Source of the DNA: Streptomyces asiaticus
Lineage (GTDB): Bacteria; Actinomycetota; Actinomycetes; Streptomycetales; Streptomycetaceae
DNA length: 64,000 bases
Direction: 5' to 3'
Assembly: GCF_018138715.1 (NCBI RefSeq)
Contig: NZ_JAGSHX010000001.1
Coordinates: 434,001 to 498,000, forward strand
The notes below the pieces were generated by a model. It searched no databases, was not told the origin of the DNA, and was given only the letters and a program-made list of their open reading frames with translations. Both the position numbers and the translations under genes were made by a program. Positions 33,712 through 41,803 of the stretch are shown in pieces. How positions within the stretch are numbered: position 1 is the stretch's first letter; every line of letters starts with the position of its first letter.

Positions 33712-34866
33712 CTACCCCGTGAACAGGCGGCGCACGGCCGGCCGATCCGGCTTTCCCACGCCACGCAGTGGCAGGGTCTCGACGACCCGGATGGCCTTGG
33801 GCGCGGCGGCGCGCCCGAGCCGCTCCCGGACCGCGCCCTTCAGCGCGCCCACGGCCGTTGTCCCCCACGCCCCCGGTTCGCGCGGAGTGACGGCGGCCAC
33901 GACGATCTGACCCCACTCCGGGTCGTCCACCCCCACCACGCATGCGTCCCCGACACCGGGCTGTTCCCGCAGGACCTGCTCCACCACGGACGGGGACACC
34001 TTCACACCGCCGGTGACGATCACGTCATCCGCCCGGCCGAGTACCTGAAGACGGCCGTCCTCCCGCCGGCGCCCGAGGTCGTCCGTGCGGAACCAGCCGT
34101 CGCCGAAGGAACGGGCCGTCAGCTCCGGCCGGTTGAGGTAGCCGGACGCCAGGGTCGGTCCGCCGAGAGCTATCGGACCGCCCGCGCCGGGCCCGGGCGT
34201 CCCTTCCGGTGGCGGACCGATCCGCACCCGTACCCCCTCCAGCGGCACCCCGTCATAGACGCAGCCGCCGGCGGTCTCGGTCATGCCGTACGTGGTCACC
34301 ACCCTCACACCCGCCTCGCGCGCCCGCGTCAGCAACGGCTCGGGTGTGCCCGCGCCGCCCAGCAGTACGGCGTCGAACTCCCGTAACGCCGCCAGGCCGG
34401 GGCCACCCGCGTCCAGCAGCCGCCGGATCTGCGTCGGCACCAGCGCGGTGTAGCGGCAACCCGCGGCGCGGAACCGCTCGGGCCGGAAGCCCTGCCGCAG
34501 ATCGTGGACCACCGCCTCCGCCCCGGCCAGCAGCGAGCGGACCAGGACCTGCACGCCCGCCACGTGGTGTGCGGGCAGCGCCAGCAGCCAGCGTCCGGGG
34601 CCCCCGAGCCTGGTGTGCGTGGCTTCCGCCGACGCGCGCAGTGCCCGGGCGGAGAGCAGCACCCCCTTGGGCTCGCTGGTGGACCCCGAGGTGCCGACCA
34701 CCACCGCCGTCCCGGACGGCACGGGCCCACGGGTGTCGAACCCCGGCGAGTCCGCACCGGCCGCCACGGGCAGCACGGTTTCCCCGTGGTCTTCGATCGC
34801 GACGGCCAGCGCACGCGACAGCGCACCGACCGTGTCCACCGAACCGTCGCACGGCAGGATCAGCAT
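33712..34866 (-). CDS. menE: MenE-like acyl-CoA ligase (o-succinylbenzoate-CoA ligase type)
   Basis: 384 residues, the short form of the acyl-adenylating family typical of actinobacterial MenE. The P-loop is VVGTSGSTSEPKGVLLSA. Other blocks are LPAHHVAGVQVLVRSL, YGMTETAGGCVYDG, WFRTDDLGRRREDGRLQVLGRADDVIVTGGVKVSP and a final catalytic-lysine region GVGKPDRPAVRR. It activates a carboxylate such as o-succinylbenzoate as its CoA thioester. ATG at 34866 is chosen because GGAGGGG precedes it; ATG at 34893 lacks a site. It is convergent with the MenC-like gene, 52 bp apart, so it has a separate promoter. Confidence 0.88.
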   Translation of the reverse strand: MLILPCDGSVDTVGALSRALAVAIEDHGETVLPVAAGADSPGFDTRGPVPSGTAVVVGTSGSTSEPKGVLLSARALRASAEATHTRLGGPGRWLLALPAHHVAGVQVLVRSLLAGAEAVVHDLRQGFRPERFRAAGCRYTALVPTQIRRLLDAGGPGLAALREFDAVLLGGAGTPEPLLTRAREAGVRVVTTYGMTETAGGCVYDGVPLEGVRVRIGPPPEGTPGPGAGGPIALGGPTLASGYLNRPELTARSFGDGWFRTDDLGRRREDGRLQVLGRADDVIVTGGVKVSPSVVEQVLREQPGVGDACVVGVDDPEWGQIVVAAVTPREPGAWGTTAVGALKGAVRERLGRAAAPKAIRVVETLPLRGVGKPDRPAVRRLFTG

Positions 34867-35040
34867 CGCGGTGGCCCCTCCGCGAAAAGACATCGGTCAT
34901 CACGCGAGCGGTCGCGAGCGCATCGCGGGACCGCTCACCCCTCCGGCCACGCTACGACCCGGCGGCGGGGCGTGCCGACGCCGGGGAAACGTCCTGTCAG
35001 GAAGCTGCCACGGCATCTCTTCCGCTGCGCCGCGGCAGGA

Positions 35041-35535
35041 TCAACGATCCGGTTCCGCGTCGTCTTCCGCTTCGAGTTGTTCATCCGGGACGGTATGCAC
35101 GGCGGCTTCCTCGGCGCCGGCAGCGCCGGCGTCGATGCCTTCGTCCCTGGCGATGACTTCCTTGGTGGTGTCGGTGTGCGCTCCCTCGTCGGGGGCGACG
35201 AGCCGTCCCGTGCGGTCCGTTCCCGCCTCGGGGTCGATCGGTTCGCCCTCGCCGTCCTGCACATCTCCCACCTCGTCGCCCGCTGGGGCTTCGACGTCGG
35301 GGATCTCCTCGGCCAGCCGCTCGTCGAGCGTCTCGCGCTCGCGCTGTTCGGCCGCCGTCGTGCCGTGTTTGGTGACACCCAGTGGCTTCTCCGGCGGCGA
35401 GTAGCCCTCGTCGAGCATCTCGTCGTAGTCGCGCTCGTCCAGGGAGTCCTGGGCGTCCAGGGGGGCCGCGTCCTCCTGCTCCTCGTTGGTGCCGGTCGGC
35501 TGATAGACGTCGTCTGCCCTGTCGTCGCTCATCAT
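35041..35535 (-). CDS. DUF5709-like acidic protein
   Basis: 164 residues, very acidic and probably largely disordered. The segment LDERDYDEMLDEGYSPPEKP followed by LGVTKHGTTAAEQRERETLDERLAEEIPD is characteristic of a small protein family found across Streptomyces and relatives (DUF5709). Function unknown. Two ATG codons in tandem begin the gene with GGGAGG upstream. Monocistronic or with its leftward neighbours. The 174 bp between this gene's end and the MenE start contain no gene I can support beyond the MenE promoter region. Confidence 0.8.
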   Translation of the reverse strand: MMSDDRADDVYQPTGTNEEQEDAAPLDAQDSLDERDYDEMLDEGYSPPEKPLGVTKHGTTAAEQRERETLDERLAEEIPDVEAPAGDEVGDVQDGEGEPIDPEAGTDRTGRLVAPDEGAHTDTTKEVIARDEGIDAGAAGAEEAAVHTVPDEQLEAEDDAEPDR

Positions 35536-35631
35536 CGCTGCCTCCCTCGCATGGTGCCTTGTTCGGCCATCGACCGGCCCGGGCCTCCGGCGCGAAACTC
35601 ATGTGGTCGGGTTTCCTGTCTCGCCTTTTCC

Positions 35632-36666
35632 TCACACTGTCGGCGGTTCTGCCTGGTCGGCGAGTTGTTCCGCCCGTGCTGCCGCGTCGGTGGCCCGCCG
35701 CCTCGCCTCACGGACCGCCTGGTCCGCCTTCCGCGTCCGCGTGCGGGCCTCCCGGACGGCGTCCTCGGCCTCCCGCTGCTCGCCCTCGGCCTCCTTCAGC
35801 TGCTTTCTCAGATCCGCCAGACGCTGCTGCGCCTGGTGTTTTCGCTGGTCAGCACGGCCTTGCTCATCCTCGGCCGCGCTGAGCTCCGCCTCGCGGGCGC
35901 GCAGCCGACGCTCGGCGTCCTCGGCCTCCTGATGTGCACGGGCCTGCCGCTCTCGCTGCTCGCGGCGCTTCTCCTGTTCTGCGCGGCGCCGCTGCTTCTC
36001 CTGTTCTGCGCGGCGCCGCTGCTTCTCCTGTTCTGCGCGGCGCCGCTCCTGCTCCTGCTGTTCGCGGCGGCGTTCCTGCTCCTGTCGTTCGCGGCGCCGC
36101 GAACGAGCGGCGTCCAGATCGGCCACCCGGCCGCCGGAGGCCCGCTCGCCGCGGCCCGAGGTGGGTGGCGCGGACCGCGCGGCGCCGGCTACGAACGCGA
36201 ATCCGGTCGGTGCCGCGAGCGGCTTGGCCAGCCGCCCCCGTACCCATTCCTGACCCGCCTCCGGGTCGGCCAGCACGGCGCGCAGCGTCTCCTCCACCTC
36301 GCGCTGGGCGCCCTCACCGATCGGTTGCCCGGCCTGGGTGGTCAGATCCCTCGCCTGGCGGGCGAGCGCCGCGATGACCTGGCGCTGCTGTGTGGACAGC
36401 TTCCGCAGTTGCCCGCCGTCCAGGTCCTGGTGCGCTTGCCGCAGGGCCTCTCCGAGCCGAAGGACCTGCTCGGCTTCGTCCGGCTGCCGCCGCACCAGCA
36501 GGTTGCTGGCCCACGCCGCCTTGGTGGGGCGGCGCAAGCGACGGATCCGCTCGGCCAGCTTCCGGTCGCCCGCGGTGCGGGCGTCCTTGGCGCGCTCATC
36601 CCGGGCGGCGGTGAAGTCCGCAGGTGGCAGGGCGTACAGCTCATCGGCGACGGCGTCCAGGTCCAC
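35632..36666 (-). CDS. Coiled-coil protein of unknown function
   Basis: 344 residues. The first 130 residues (MDLDAVADELYALPPADFTAARDERAK...) form a conserved globular helical domain seen in many Streptomyces hypothetical proteins. From about residue 175 to the end it is a long charged coiled coil, rich in R, E, Q and A. Three nearly perfect nine-residue repeats (QRRRAEQEK) lie in the middle. No membrane segment or catalytic motif. GTG start with AGGAGGG close upstream. A structural or scaffolding role is likely. Confidence 0.8.
   Translation of the reverse strand: MDLDAVADELYALPPADFTAARDERAKDARTAGDRKLAERIRRLRRPTKAAWASNLLVRRQPDEAEQVLRLGEALRQAHQDLDGGQLRKLSTQQRQVIAALARQARDLTTQAGQPIGEGAQREVEETLRAVLADPEAGQEWVRGRLAKPLAAPTGFAFVAGAARSAPPTSGRGERASGGRVADLDAARSRRRERQEQERRREQQEQERRRAEQEKQRRRAEQEKQRRRAEQEKRREQRERQARAHQEAEDAERRLRAREAELSAAEDEQGRADQRKHQAQQRLADLRKQLKEAEGEQREAEDAVREARTRTRKADQAVREARRRATDAAARAEQLADQAEPPTV
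35968..36048. repeat. 27-bp tandem repeat, three copies, in frame
   Basis: The unit CTTCTCCTGTTCTGCGCGGC-GCCGCTG occurs at 35968-35994, 35995-36021 and 36022-36048, the last with one final-base change. On the coding strand each encodes nine residues of the coiled coil, so copy-number change alters coil length without a frameshift. Confidence 0.9.
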
Positions 36667-36753
36667 CAGCCCTCCTGCCCGGCGTGGATCAACCTCCTGG
36701 GATTATTTTGTCACCTTTTGGCCAGGCGGGCGGCTGCGTGGCCCTGCCCGATG

Positions 36754-37116
36754 TCACAGCCATGTCGTCGCCGGCCAGATGGTCACGGCCGCGGCGAGAA
36801 AGAGCGTGATGTTGAGGGCCACCTGGCGGTCTCCACGGCGCAGGTGAACCCTGGTCGCGCCGATCTGCAGGACCACGAACCCGATGGCCGCGGCCAGGGT
36901 CAGCCAGGGCGCGATGCCGGTCAGCGGGGGGAGGATCAGCCCGATCGCGCCGAGCACTTCGATCACACCGATGGCCCTGACGGCCGCCATCGGCGTGGTG
37001 TCCACCCATGCCATCATCGGCCGGAGCTCATCACGGCTCCGGATCACCTTCACCCCGCCCCCGTAGAGGTAGAAGAGGGCCAGCAGACCGGCGACGATCC
37101 AGTACGCCACCTTCAC
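36754..37116 (-). CDS. DoxX-family membrane protein
   Basis: 120 residues with four hydrophobic segments. The N-terminal YWIVAGLLALFYLYGGGVKV and the later IGVIEVLGAIGLILPPLTGI are typical of the DoxX/DoxX-like family. Relatives are small inner-membrane proteins linked to quinone or thiol redox stress in some bacteria; here the function is unknown. It is divergent from a LysR regulator, which may control it. Confidence 0.85.
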   Translation of the reverse strand: MKVAYWIVAGLLALFYLYGGGVKVIRSRDELRPMMAWVDTTPMAAVRAIGVIEVLGAIGLILPPLTGIAPWLTLAAAIGFVVLQIGATRVHLRRGDRQVALNITLFLAAAVTIWPATTWL

Positions 37117-37262
37117 GATTCCCGCCCCGCCTTCCGGGGGACGCCGGTGGTCGGCTCGGTCGCGTACTGGCTCTTCACCCGGACACTGGTTTTCGGTTCT
37201 TCAGTCACACCGCGATTCCACCGCCGGGGCGCCACAACCGTCCAAGACTTCTTCCGCGGGCT

Positions 37263-37281
37263 CGATACCGGATGGGTATCG
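37263..37281. promoter_or_regulatory. LysR-type T-N11-A box
   Basis: CGATACC-GGATG-GGTATCG is a 7-bp inverted repeat with a five-base centre and contains TACC...GGTA in the T-N11-A form of LysR-type sites. It ends seven bases before the LysR start codon, suggesting autorepression, and lies 147 bp upstream of the divergent DoxX gene. Confidence 0.6.
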
Positions 37282-37288
37282 TTGCACC

Positions 37289-38173
37289 ATGGAGCTACGC
37301 ACGCTGCGCTATTTCGTGGCGGTCGCCGAGGAACTCCACTTCGGCCGGGCCGCCGTCCGGCTGCACATGAGCCAGCCGCCGCTGAGCCGGGCGATCAAGC
37401 AGCTGGAGACCGGGCTGGGTGCCACGCTGTTCCACCGGTCGTCCGCCGGTGTCACGCTCACTCCGGTGGGGGCCGTGCTGCTCGACGAGGCGCGCGCCCT
37501 GCTCGACCACGCCGACCGGGTACGCGTGCGCATGGCCGCGGCGGCCGGTACCGCGAGCCTCACCGTGGGCATCCTGGGGGACAGCGCCGACCCGGATGCC
37601 ACCCGGCTGGCGGGCGCCTACCACCGGCGGCACCCGGGCGTCGAGGTGCACATCCGCGAGACCGACCTGACCGATCCCACCTGCGGGCTGCACGCCGGGC
37701 TGGTGGACATCGCCCTGACCCGCGGGCCGTTCGACGAAACCGGCCTGACCGTGCACGCGCTGCGCGCCGACCCGGTGGGCGCGCTGCTGCGCGCCGACGA
37801 TCCGCTGGCCCGCCGCGACAGCCTGAAACTGGCCGACCTGGCGGACCGCCGCTGGTTCCTGTTCCCGGAGGGCACCGATCCCGTCTGGCAGTCGTACTGG
37901 AATGGCGGGGAGCCCCGAGAGGGCCCGGTGGTGCGTGGCGTCCAGGAATGCCGCCAAGCCGTGCTGTGGAACGGCACGGTCGGCATGACGCTCGTGGACC
38001 ACGAGCCGCCGGAGGGGCTCGCCGTGGTGCCGCTGATCGACATGGAGCCGAGCCGCGTGGTGGTGGCATGGAACGAGGCCGACACGAATCCCCTGGTCCG
38101 CTCGTTCGTCGAAATCGCCACCGCCGCCTATCGCGGCAGTGGCGGTGCTACGTCTCGTCCTGCCCCGTCCTGA
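37289..38173 (+). CDS. LysR-family transcriptional regulator
   Basis: 294 residues. The N-terminal helix-turn-helix is classic: MELRTLRYFVAVAEELHFGRAAVRLHMSQP followed by LSRAIKQLETGLGATLFHR. The effector domain (VGILGDSADPDATRLAGAYHRRHPGV, residues 92 onward) is of the periplasmic-binding type. It is divergent from DoxX. Its 3' end overlaps the converging GH36 gene by 26 bases. Targets are probably its own gene and DoxX. Confidence 0.93.
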   Translation: MELRTLRYFVAVAEELHFGRAAVRLHMSQPPLSRAIKQLETGLGATLFHRSSAGVTLTPVGAVLLDEARALLDHADRVRVRMAAAAGTASLTVGILGDSADPDATRLAGAYHRRHPGVEVHIRETDLTDPTCGLHAGLVDIALTRGPFDETGLTVHALRADPVGALLRADDPLARRDSLKLADLADRRWFLFPEGTDPVWQSYWNGGEPREGPVVRGVQECRQAVLWNGTVGMTLVDHEPPEGLAVVPLIDMEPSRVVVAWNEADTNPLVRSFVEIATAAYRGSGGATSRPAPS

Positions 38174-40283
38174 CCAGATGTACGGACGTGCTGGCCCAGT
38201 CACCGCGGGGGAGGTCCGGCCGTAATCCGTACTCGGCCAGCACGGTGGCATGGTGCACCTCGCCGGTGCGGGTGTCGCGGTAGACGGCGCCGGGGGTGAG
38301 CCCGCGCAGCCGTACCGGCAGCCTGGGGACTCCGTGGCGCGGGCCGCGCTGCCAGGCCAGCACCAGGGTCGCGCTGCCGTCCTCGGCGGCGTACTGCACC
38401 ACGGTCGGCAGCTCGCCGTGCGGGCCGGACAGCCGGTACAGGACGCCGTGCTGGACGAGGTGGCGCACCCGTTTGTACTCGGCCACCAGCTCGGCACCCT
38501 CGGCGAGTTCCTCCTCGGACCAGCGGGCGAGATCCCCGCCGATGCCCAGCAGCCCGCACATCGCCACATGGAAGCGGAACCTCAACGGCACGGTGCGGGA
38601 GGTGAGTTGATTGGGCACATCGGTCACCCACGCGGACATCGTGCGCGGCGGGAGGAGCTGACCGAAGCCGTGCTGGATGACCAGCCGGTCGACGGCGTCG
38701 GTGTTGTCCGACACCCACGCCTGGTCCGTACGGGTGAGGATGCCCAGATCCACACGTCCGCCACCGCCACTGCACGCCTCGATGCGCAGCCCGGCGTGGT
38801 CGGCCCGCAGCCGGTCGAGGACGCCGTACAGATTGGCCACGTAGCGCGTCCACAGCCGGTCGTGGCCGTCCGGAGTGCCGGGCCACCCGGCCTCGCTGAA
38901 GGCGCGGTTCATGTCCCACTTGAGGAAGTCGATGCCATGGTCCGCGACCAGCCGGGTCAGCCAGCCGTAGGCCCAGTCGGCCACGTCGTCGCGGGCGAAG
39001 TTCAGGACGAGTTGGTTGCGCAGTTCGCTGCGGGCCCGGCCGGGGGTGTGCAGGACCCAGTCCGGGTGCTCGCGGTAGAGGTCGCTGTCGGGGTTGACCA
39101 TCTCCGGCTCCACCCAGATGCCGAAGCGCATGCCCAGCCGGTGCACCGTGTCGGCCAGCGGGCCGAGGCCGTGCGGGAAGCGCTCCCGGGCCGGGGTCCA
39201 GTCGCCCAGCCCCGCGCGATCGCTGCGCCGGGCCCCGAACCAGCCGTCGTCGACCACGTACAGCTCCACGCCCAGGGCGGCGGCCCGCTCGGCCAGCGCC
39301 TTCTGGTTCGCCTCGTCCACATCGAACCCGGTGGCCTCCCAAGAGTTGTAGAGCACGGGCGCCACCTCACGCCCGTGCGGCAGGACGTGGCGCAGTGTGT
39401 ACGCGTGCCAGGCCCGGCTCGCCGCGCCGAACCCGCCGTCGGTGAACAGCCCGGCGAACACCGGGGTGGCGAATTCCTCGCCCGGCGCCAGCGGCACGCA
39501 TATGCCCTCGTGGCCGACGCCACCGGTGAAACCGGCGCGTCCGTCCGATGTGCGCTGTGCGGTGATGCGCCAACTCCCGCTCCAGGCAAGGGCGGCGCCG
39601 AACACCCGGCCGTGCTCCTCGCCCGCGTCGCCCTCGTCCACCATCACCCAAGGACTCGCGTGATGGCTGGTGATGCCACGCCGGCTGGTCAGCACGGTCT
39701 CCCCGTGCGGCAGGCGCTCGCGGCGCAGCTGACTCTCCGCGGACCACTGCCCGGTGACATGGCTGAGCCGGTAGTCGGCCAGTGGCGGCAGGGACCAGGC
39801 CGCCGAGTCGGCGCGCAGCAGGCGGACCCGCTGCTCACCCTCGTTGCGCAGCACCGTCCAGCGCTCGATGACATCCGTGTCGTCCCGCACCCGGTAGTGG
39901 AGCGCGACGTGCAGCGGATAGTGGCGGTCGCGGAATTCCAGACGGAGTTCGCCGACGCCGTCGGAGGGCGTGACGACGCGGTGCCCGGTCGGCTGCCACT
40001 CGAAGCCGCGCGAGCCGTCCGCGTACCGGATCTGGAGGGAGGGCGCGCCATAGCGCGTGCCGCCGTCGACCGGCAGTTCCTCGCCCACCGCGGGCCGTCC
40101 CTCGAAGCTGCTCGCCGCCTCCCCGGCGGGCACGACCAGCTGCTCCGCCTCCCGCGGCGTCAGCCGCGGCCCCCAGGCGAGATGGCAGGGCGCGCCCGTC
40201 TCGTCGATGTGCAGGGCGTACGAGGTGCGGGGCGTGGTCAGCAGCCAGACCCCGGTGTCCGGGGCACGGGAGATCGTCGGCAT
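38148..40283 (-). CDS. GH36 alpha-galactosidase
   Basis: 711 residues, cytoplasmic (no signal). A beta-sandwich N-terminal domain precedes the catalytic barrel with VVDDGWFGARRSD, GIWVEPEMVNPDS and the nucleophile aspartate in FLKWDMNRAFSE near residue 453. The acid/base aspartate is in WVSDNTDAVDR near residue 524. CSGGGGRVDLG and DVPNQL complete the GH36 pattern. It hydrolyses alpha-1,6-linked galactose from raffinose-type sugars or galactomannan fragments. It faces the ROK regulator across a 230-bp intergenic region and complements the secreted GH27 enzyme. The tail-to-tail overlap with LysR is 26 bp. Confidence 0.95.
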   Translation of the reverse strand: MPTISRAPDTGVWLLTTPRTSYALHIDETGAPCHLAWGPRLTPREAEQLVVPAGEAASSFEGRPAVGEELPVDGGTRYGAPSLQIRYADGSRGFEWQPTGHRVVTPSDGVGELRLEFRDRHYPLHVALHYRVRDDTDVIERWTVLRNEGEQRVRLLRADSAAWSLPPLADYRLSHVTGQWSAESQLRRERLPHGETVLTSRRGITSHHASPWVMVDEGDAGEEHGRVFGAALAWSGSWRITAQRTSDGRAGFTGGVGHEGICVPLAPGEEFATPVFAGLFTDGGFGAASRAWHAYTLRHVLPHGREVAPVLYNSWEATGFDVDEANQKALAERAAALGVELYVVDDGWFGARRSDRAGLGDWTPARERFPHGLGPLADTVHRLGMRFGIWVEPEMVNPDSDLYREHPDWVLHTPGRARSELRNQLVLNFARDDVADWAYGWLTRLVADHGIDFLKWDMNRAFSEAGWPGTPDGHDRLWTRYVANLYGVLDRLRADHAGLRIEACSGGGGRVDLGILTRTDQAWVSDNTDAVDRLVIQHGFGQLLPPRTMSAWVTDVPNQLTSRTVPLRFRFHVAMCGLLGIGGDLARWSEEELAEGAELVAEYKRVRHLVQHGVLYRLSGPHGELPTVVQYAAEDGSATLVLAWQRGPRHGVPRLPVRLRGLTPGAVYRDTRTGEVHHATVLAEYGLRPDLPRGDWASTSVHLVRTGQDET

Positions 40284-40480
40284 CGGGCCTCACGTTCGTG
40301 GGACGGCGGGGGAGCGGCGGGTGTCGCGTACGGATGGGGGGCGCTCGACGCGTGCGAGACGAGGGCCGCCTGCTAAGCCAACGAGACCTTCGATCGCATG
40401 TCAACACCCCCGCATGAGCCGGGCTTTGGAAGCGGCATCGGGGCTCACAGGCAATCCTCAGGAGATTCTTGCTTCTTTCA

Positions 40481-40509
40481 TTGACAGCGGAAAATAAGGG
40501 GCCTAGGTT
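40481..40509 (+). promoter_or_regulatory. Consensus promoter giving a leaderless ROK transcript
   Basis: TTGACA (40481-40486), a 17-base spacer and TAGGTT (40504-40509) form a near-consensus vegetative promoter. The predicted transcript start falls at the ATG at 40517, and no ribosome site precedes that codon. The rest of 40284-40480 shows no gene and should hold the GH36 promoter. Confidence 0.7.
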
Positions 40510-40516
40510 CCCGGCC

Positions 40517-41692
40517 ATGTCCTCGCCCTCCGCTGTCGAGTCGTTCCCGGTGCACACGTCGGCCGCCTCGCAGATCTTCACCACGGTCCTGTCGCAGGGC
40601 CCCCTCACCCGCCTGGAAGTGGCGCGGCGGGCAGGGCTGTCGGCCGCGGCCGTCACCAAGGCGGTCCGTCCCCTGATCGAGGCCGGCTACCTGGTGGAGG
40701 ACGTGGACGAGGACGCGCGCCCGGCACTCGGGCGGCCCGCGAACCTGGTCCGGGTGGATGGTGGCCGCGCGCTGTTCATCGGGGTCAAGGTCACCGGGGA
40801 CACGATCATCGGCGTGCTCACCGACCTGTGCTGCCGGATCCTCGTCGCCCGGCACATCCCCCTCCCCGCCCGTGACCCCAAGGCGGTGCTGGGGACGGCC
40901 GCGGAACTCGTCCGGGAGCTGCTCATCGAGGCGGACGGCCTCGGTGTGCGCGTCGCGGGCCTGGGCATGGCCGTCTCCGGCGATGTGGACCGCGCCGAGG
41001 GCGTGGTGCGCTACTCGCCCTTCCTGGAGTGGCGCGATGTGCCACTCGCCGAACTCGCCGCCATGACCACGGGGCTTCCGGTGACCGTCGACAACGACGT
41101 GCGCGCGCTGACCGTGGCCGAGCAGTGGTTCGGGGCGGGCGTGGGGCTGTCCGGCTTCGCCGTCGTGACGGTGGGCGCGGGCATCGGCTGCGGTCTCGTG
41201 GTCCACGGCAGGGTGGTGGCCGGGGCCCATGGCGTGGCCGGCGAGATCGGACACATCACCGTCGACCCGGCGGGCCCTCGCTGCCACTGCGGCAACCGTG
41301 GCTGTGTGGAGGCCATCGCGAGCGACGACGCCATCGTCCGTCAGGTCCGCGCGGCCACGGGGGTCCAGGTGGCCGACGCGGTCGAGGCCGCGGGACTGGC
41401 CCACGACGGGGTCGCCGGCGCCCGGGAGATCTACGCACGGGCCGGCGACGCCATCGGCCGCGGTATCGCCACCGTGGCCAATCTGCTCGGTCCCGAACGC
41501 GTGATCATCTCCGGCGAGGGTCTGGCCGCCTACGACCTGTTCGCCGACCACATCCGTGACGCCTTCGCCACGGCGGCCTTCGGCTCCGCGGCGCGGTGCG
41601 ACGTACAGACCCGGCCGCTGCCCTTCGACGAGTGGGCCCGTGGAGCCGCGGCCACCGCCATCCAGTCCTTCATCCGATCAGACAGGCCCTAG
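40517..41692 (+). CDS. ROK-family (NagC/XylR-type) transcriptional regulator
   Basis: 391 residues. An N-terminal winged helix (LSQGPLTRLEVARRAGLSAAAVTKAVRPLIEAGY) is joined to a ROK sugar-kinase-like domain with GVKVTGDTIIGVLTD, DNDVRALTVAEQWFG, GAGIGCGLVVHG and the zinc-binding GEIGHITVDPAGPRCHCGNRGC. Such regulators sense sugars or sugar phosphates. ATG at 40517 is picked because the promoter start site coincides with it; the in-frame start at 40469 lies upstream of the -35. It sits between GH36 and GH27 genes and probably represses both until galactosides are present. Confidence 0.94.
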   Translation: MSSPSAVESFPVHTSAASQIFTTVLSQGPLTRLEVARRAGLSAAAVTKAVRPLIEAGYLVEDVDEDARPALGRPANLVRVDGGRALFIGVKVTGDTIIGVLTDLCCRILVARHIPLPARDPKAVLGTAAELVRELLIEADGLGVRVAGLGMAVSGDVDRAEGVVRYSPFLEWRDVPLAELAAMTTGLPVTVDNDVRALTVAEQWFGAGVGLSGFAVVTVGAGIGCGLVVHGRVVAGAHGVAGEIGHITVDPAGPRCHCGNRGCVEAIASDDAIVRQVRAATGVQVADAVEAAGLAHDGVAGAREIYARAGDAIGRGIATVANLLGPERVIISGEGLAAYDLFADHIRDAFATAAFGSAARCDVQTRPLPFDEWARGAAATAIQSFIRSDRP

Positions 41693-41803
41693 CGGGGGCT
41701 GCCATTCCCCCACCGTCGGTTGGGACAGGGGCAACCTCCGCCGCCGTACCCCCGAACCCCGCCGCCACCCCGTTCCCCGAACCACACCCCAGGAGGTAGA
41801 CCC

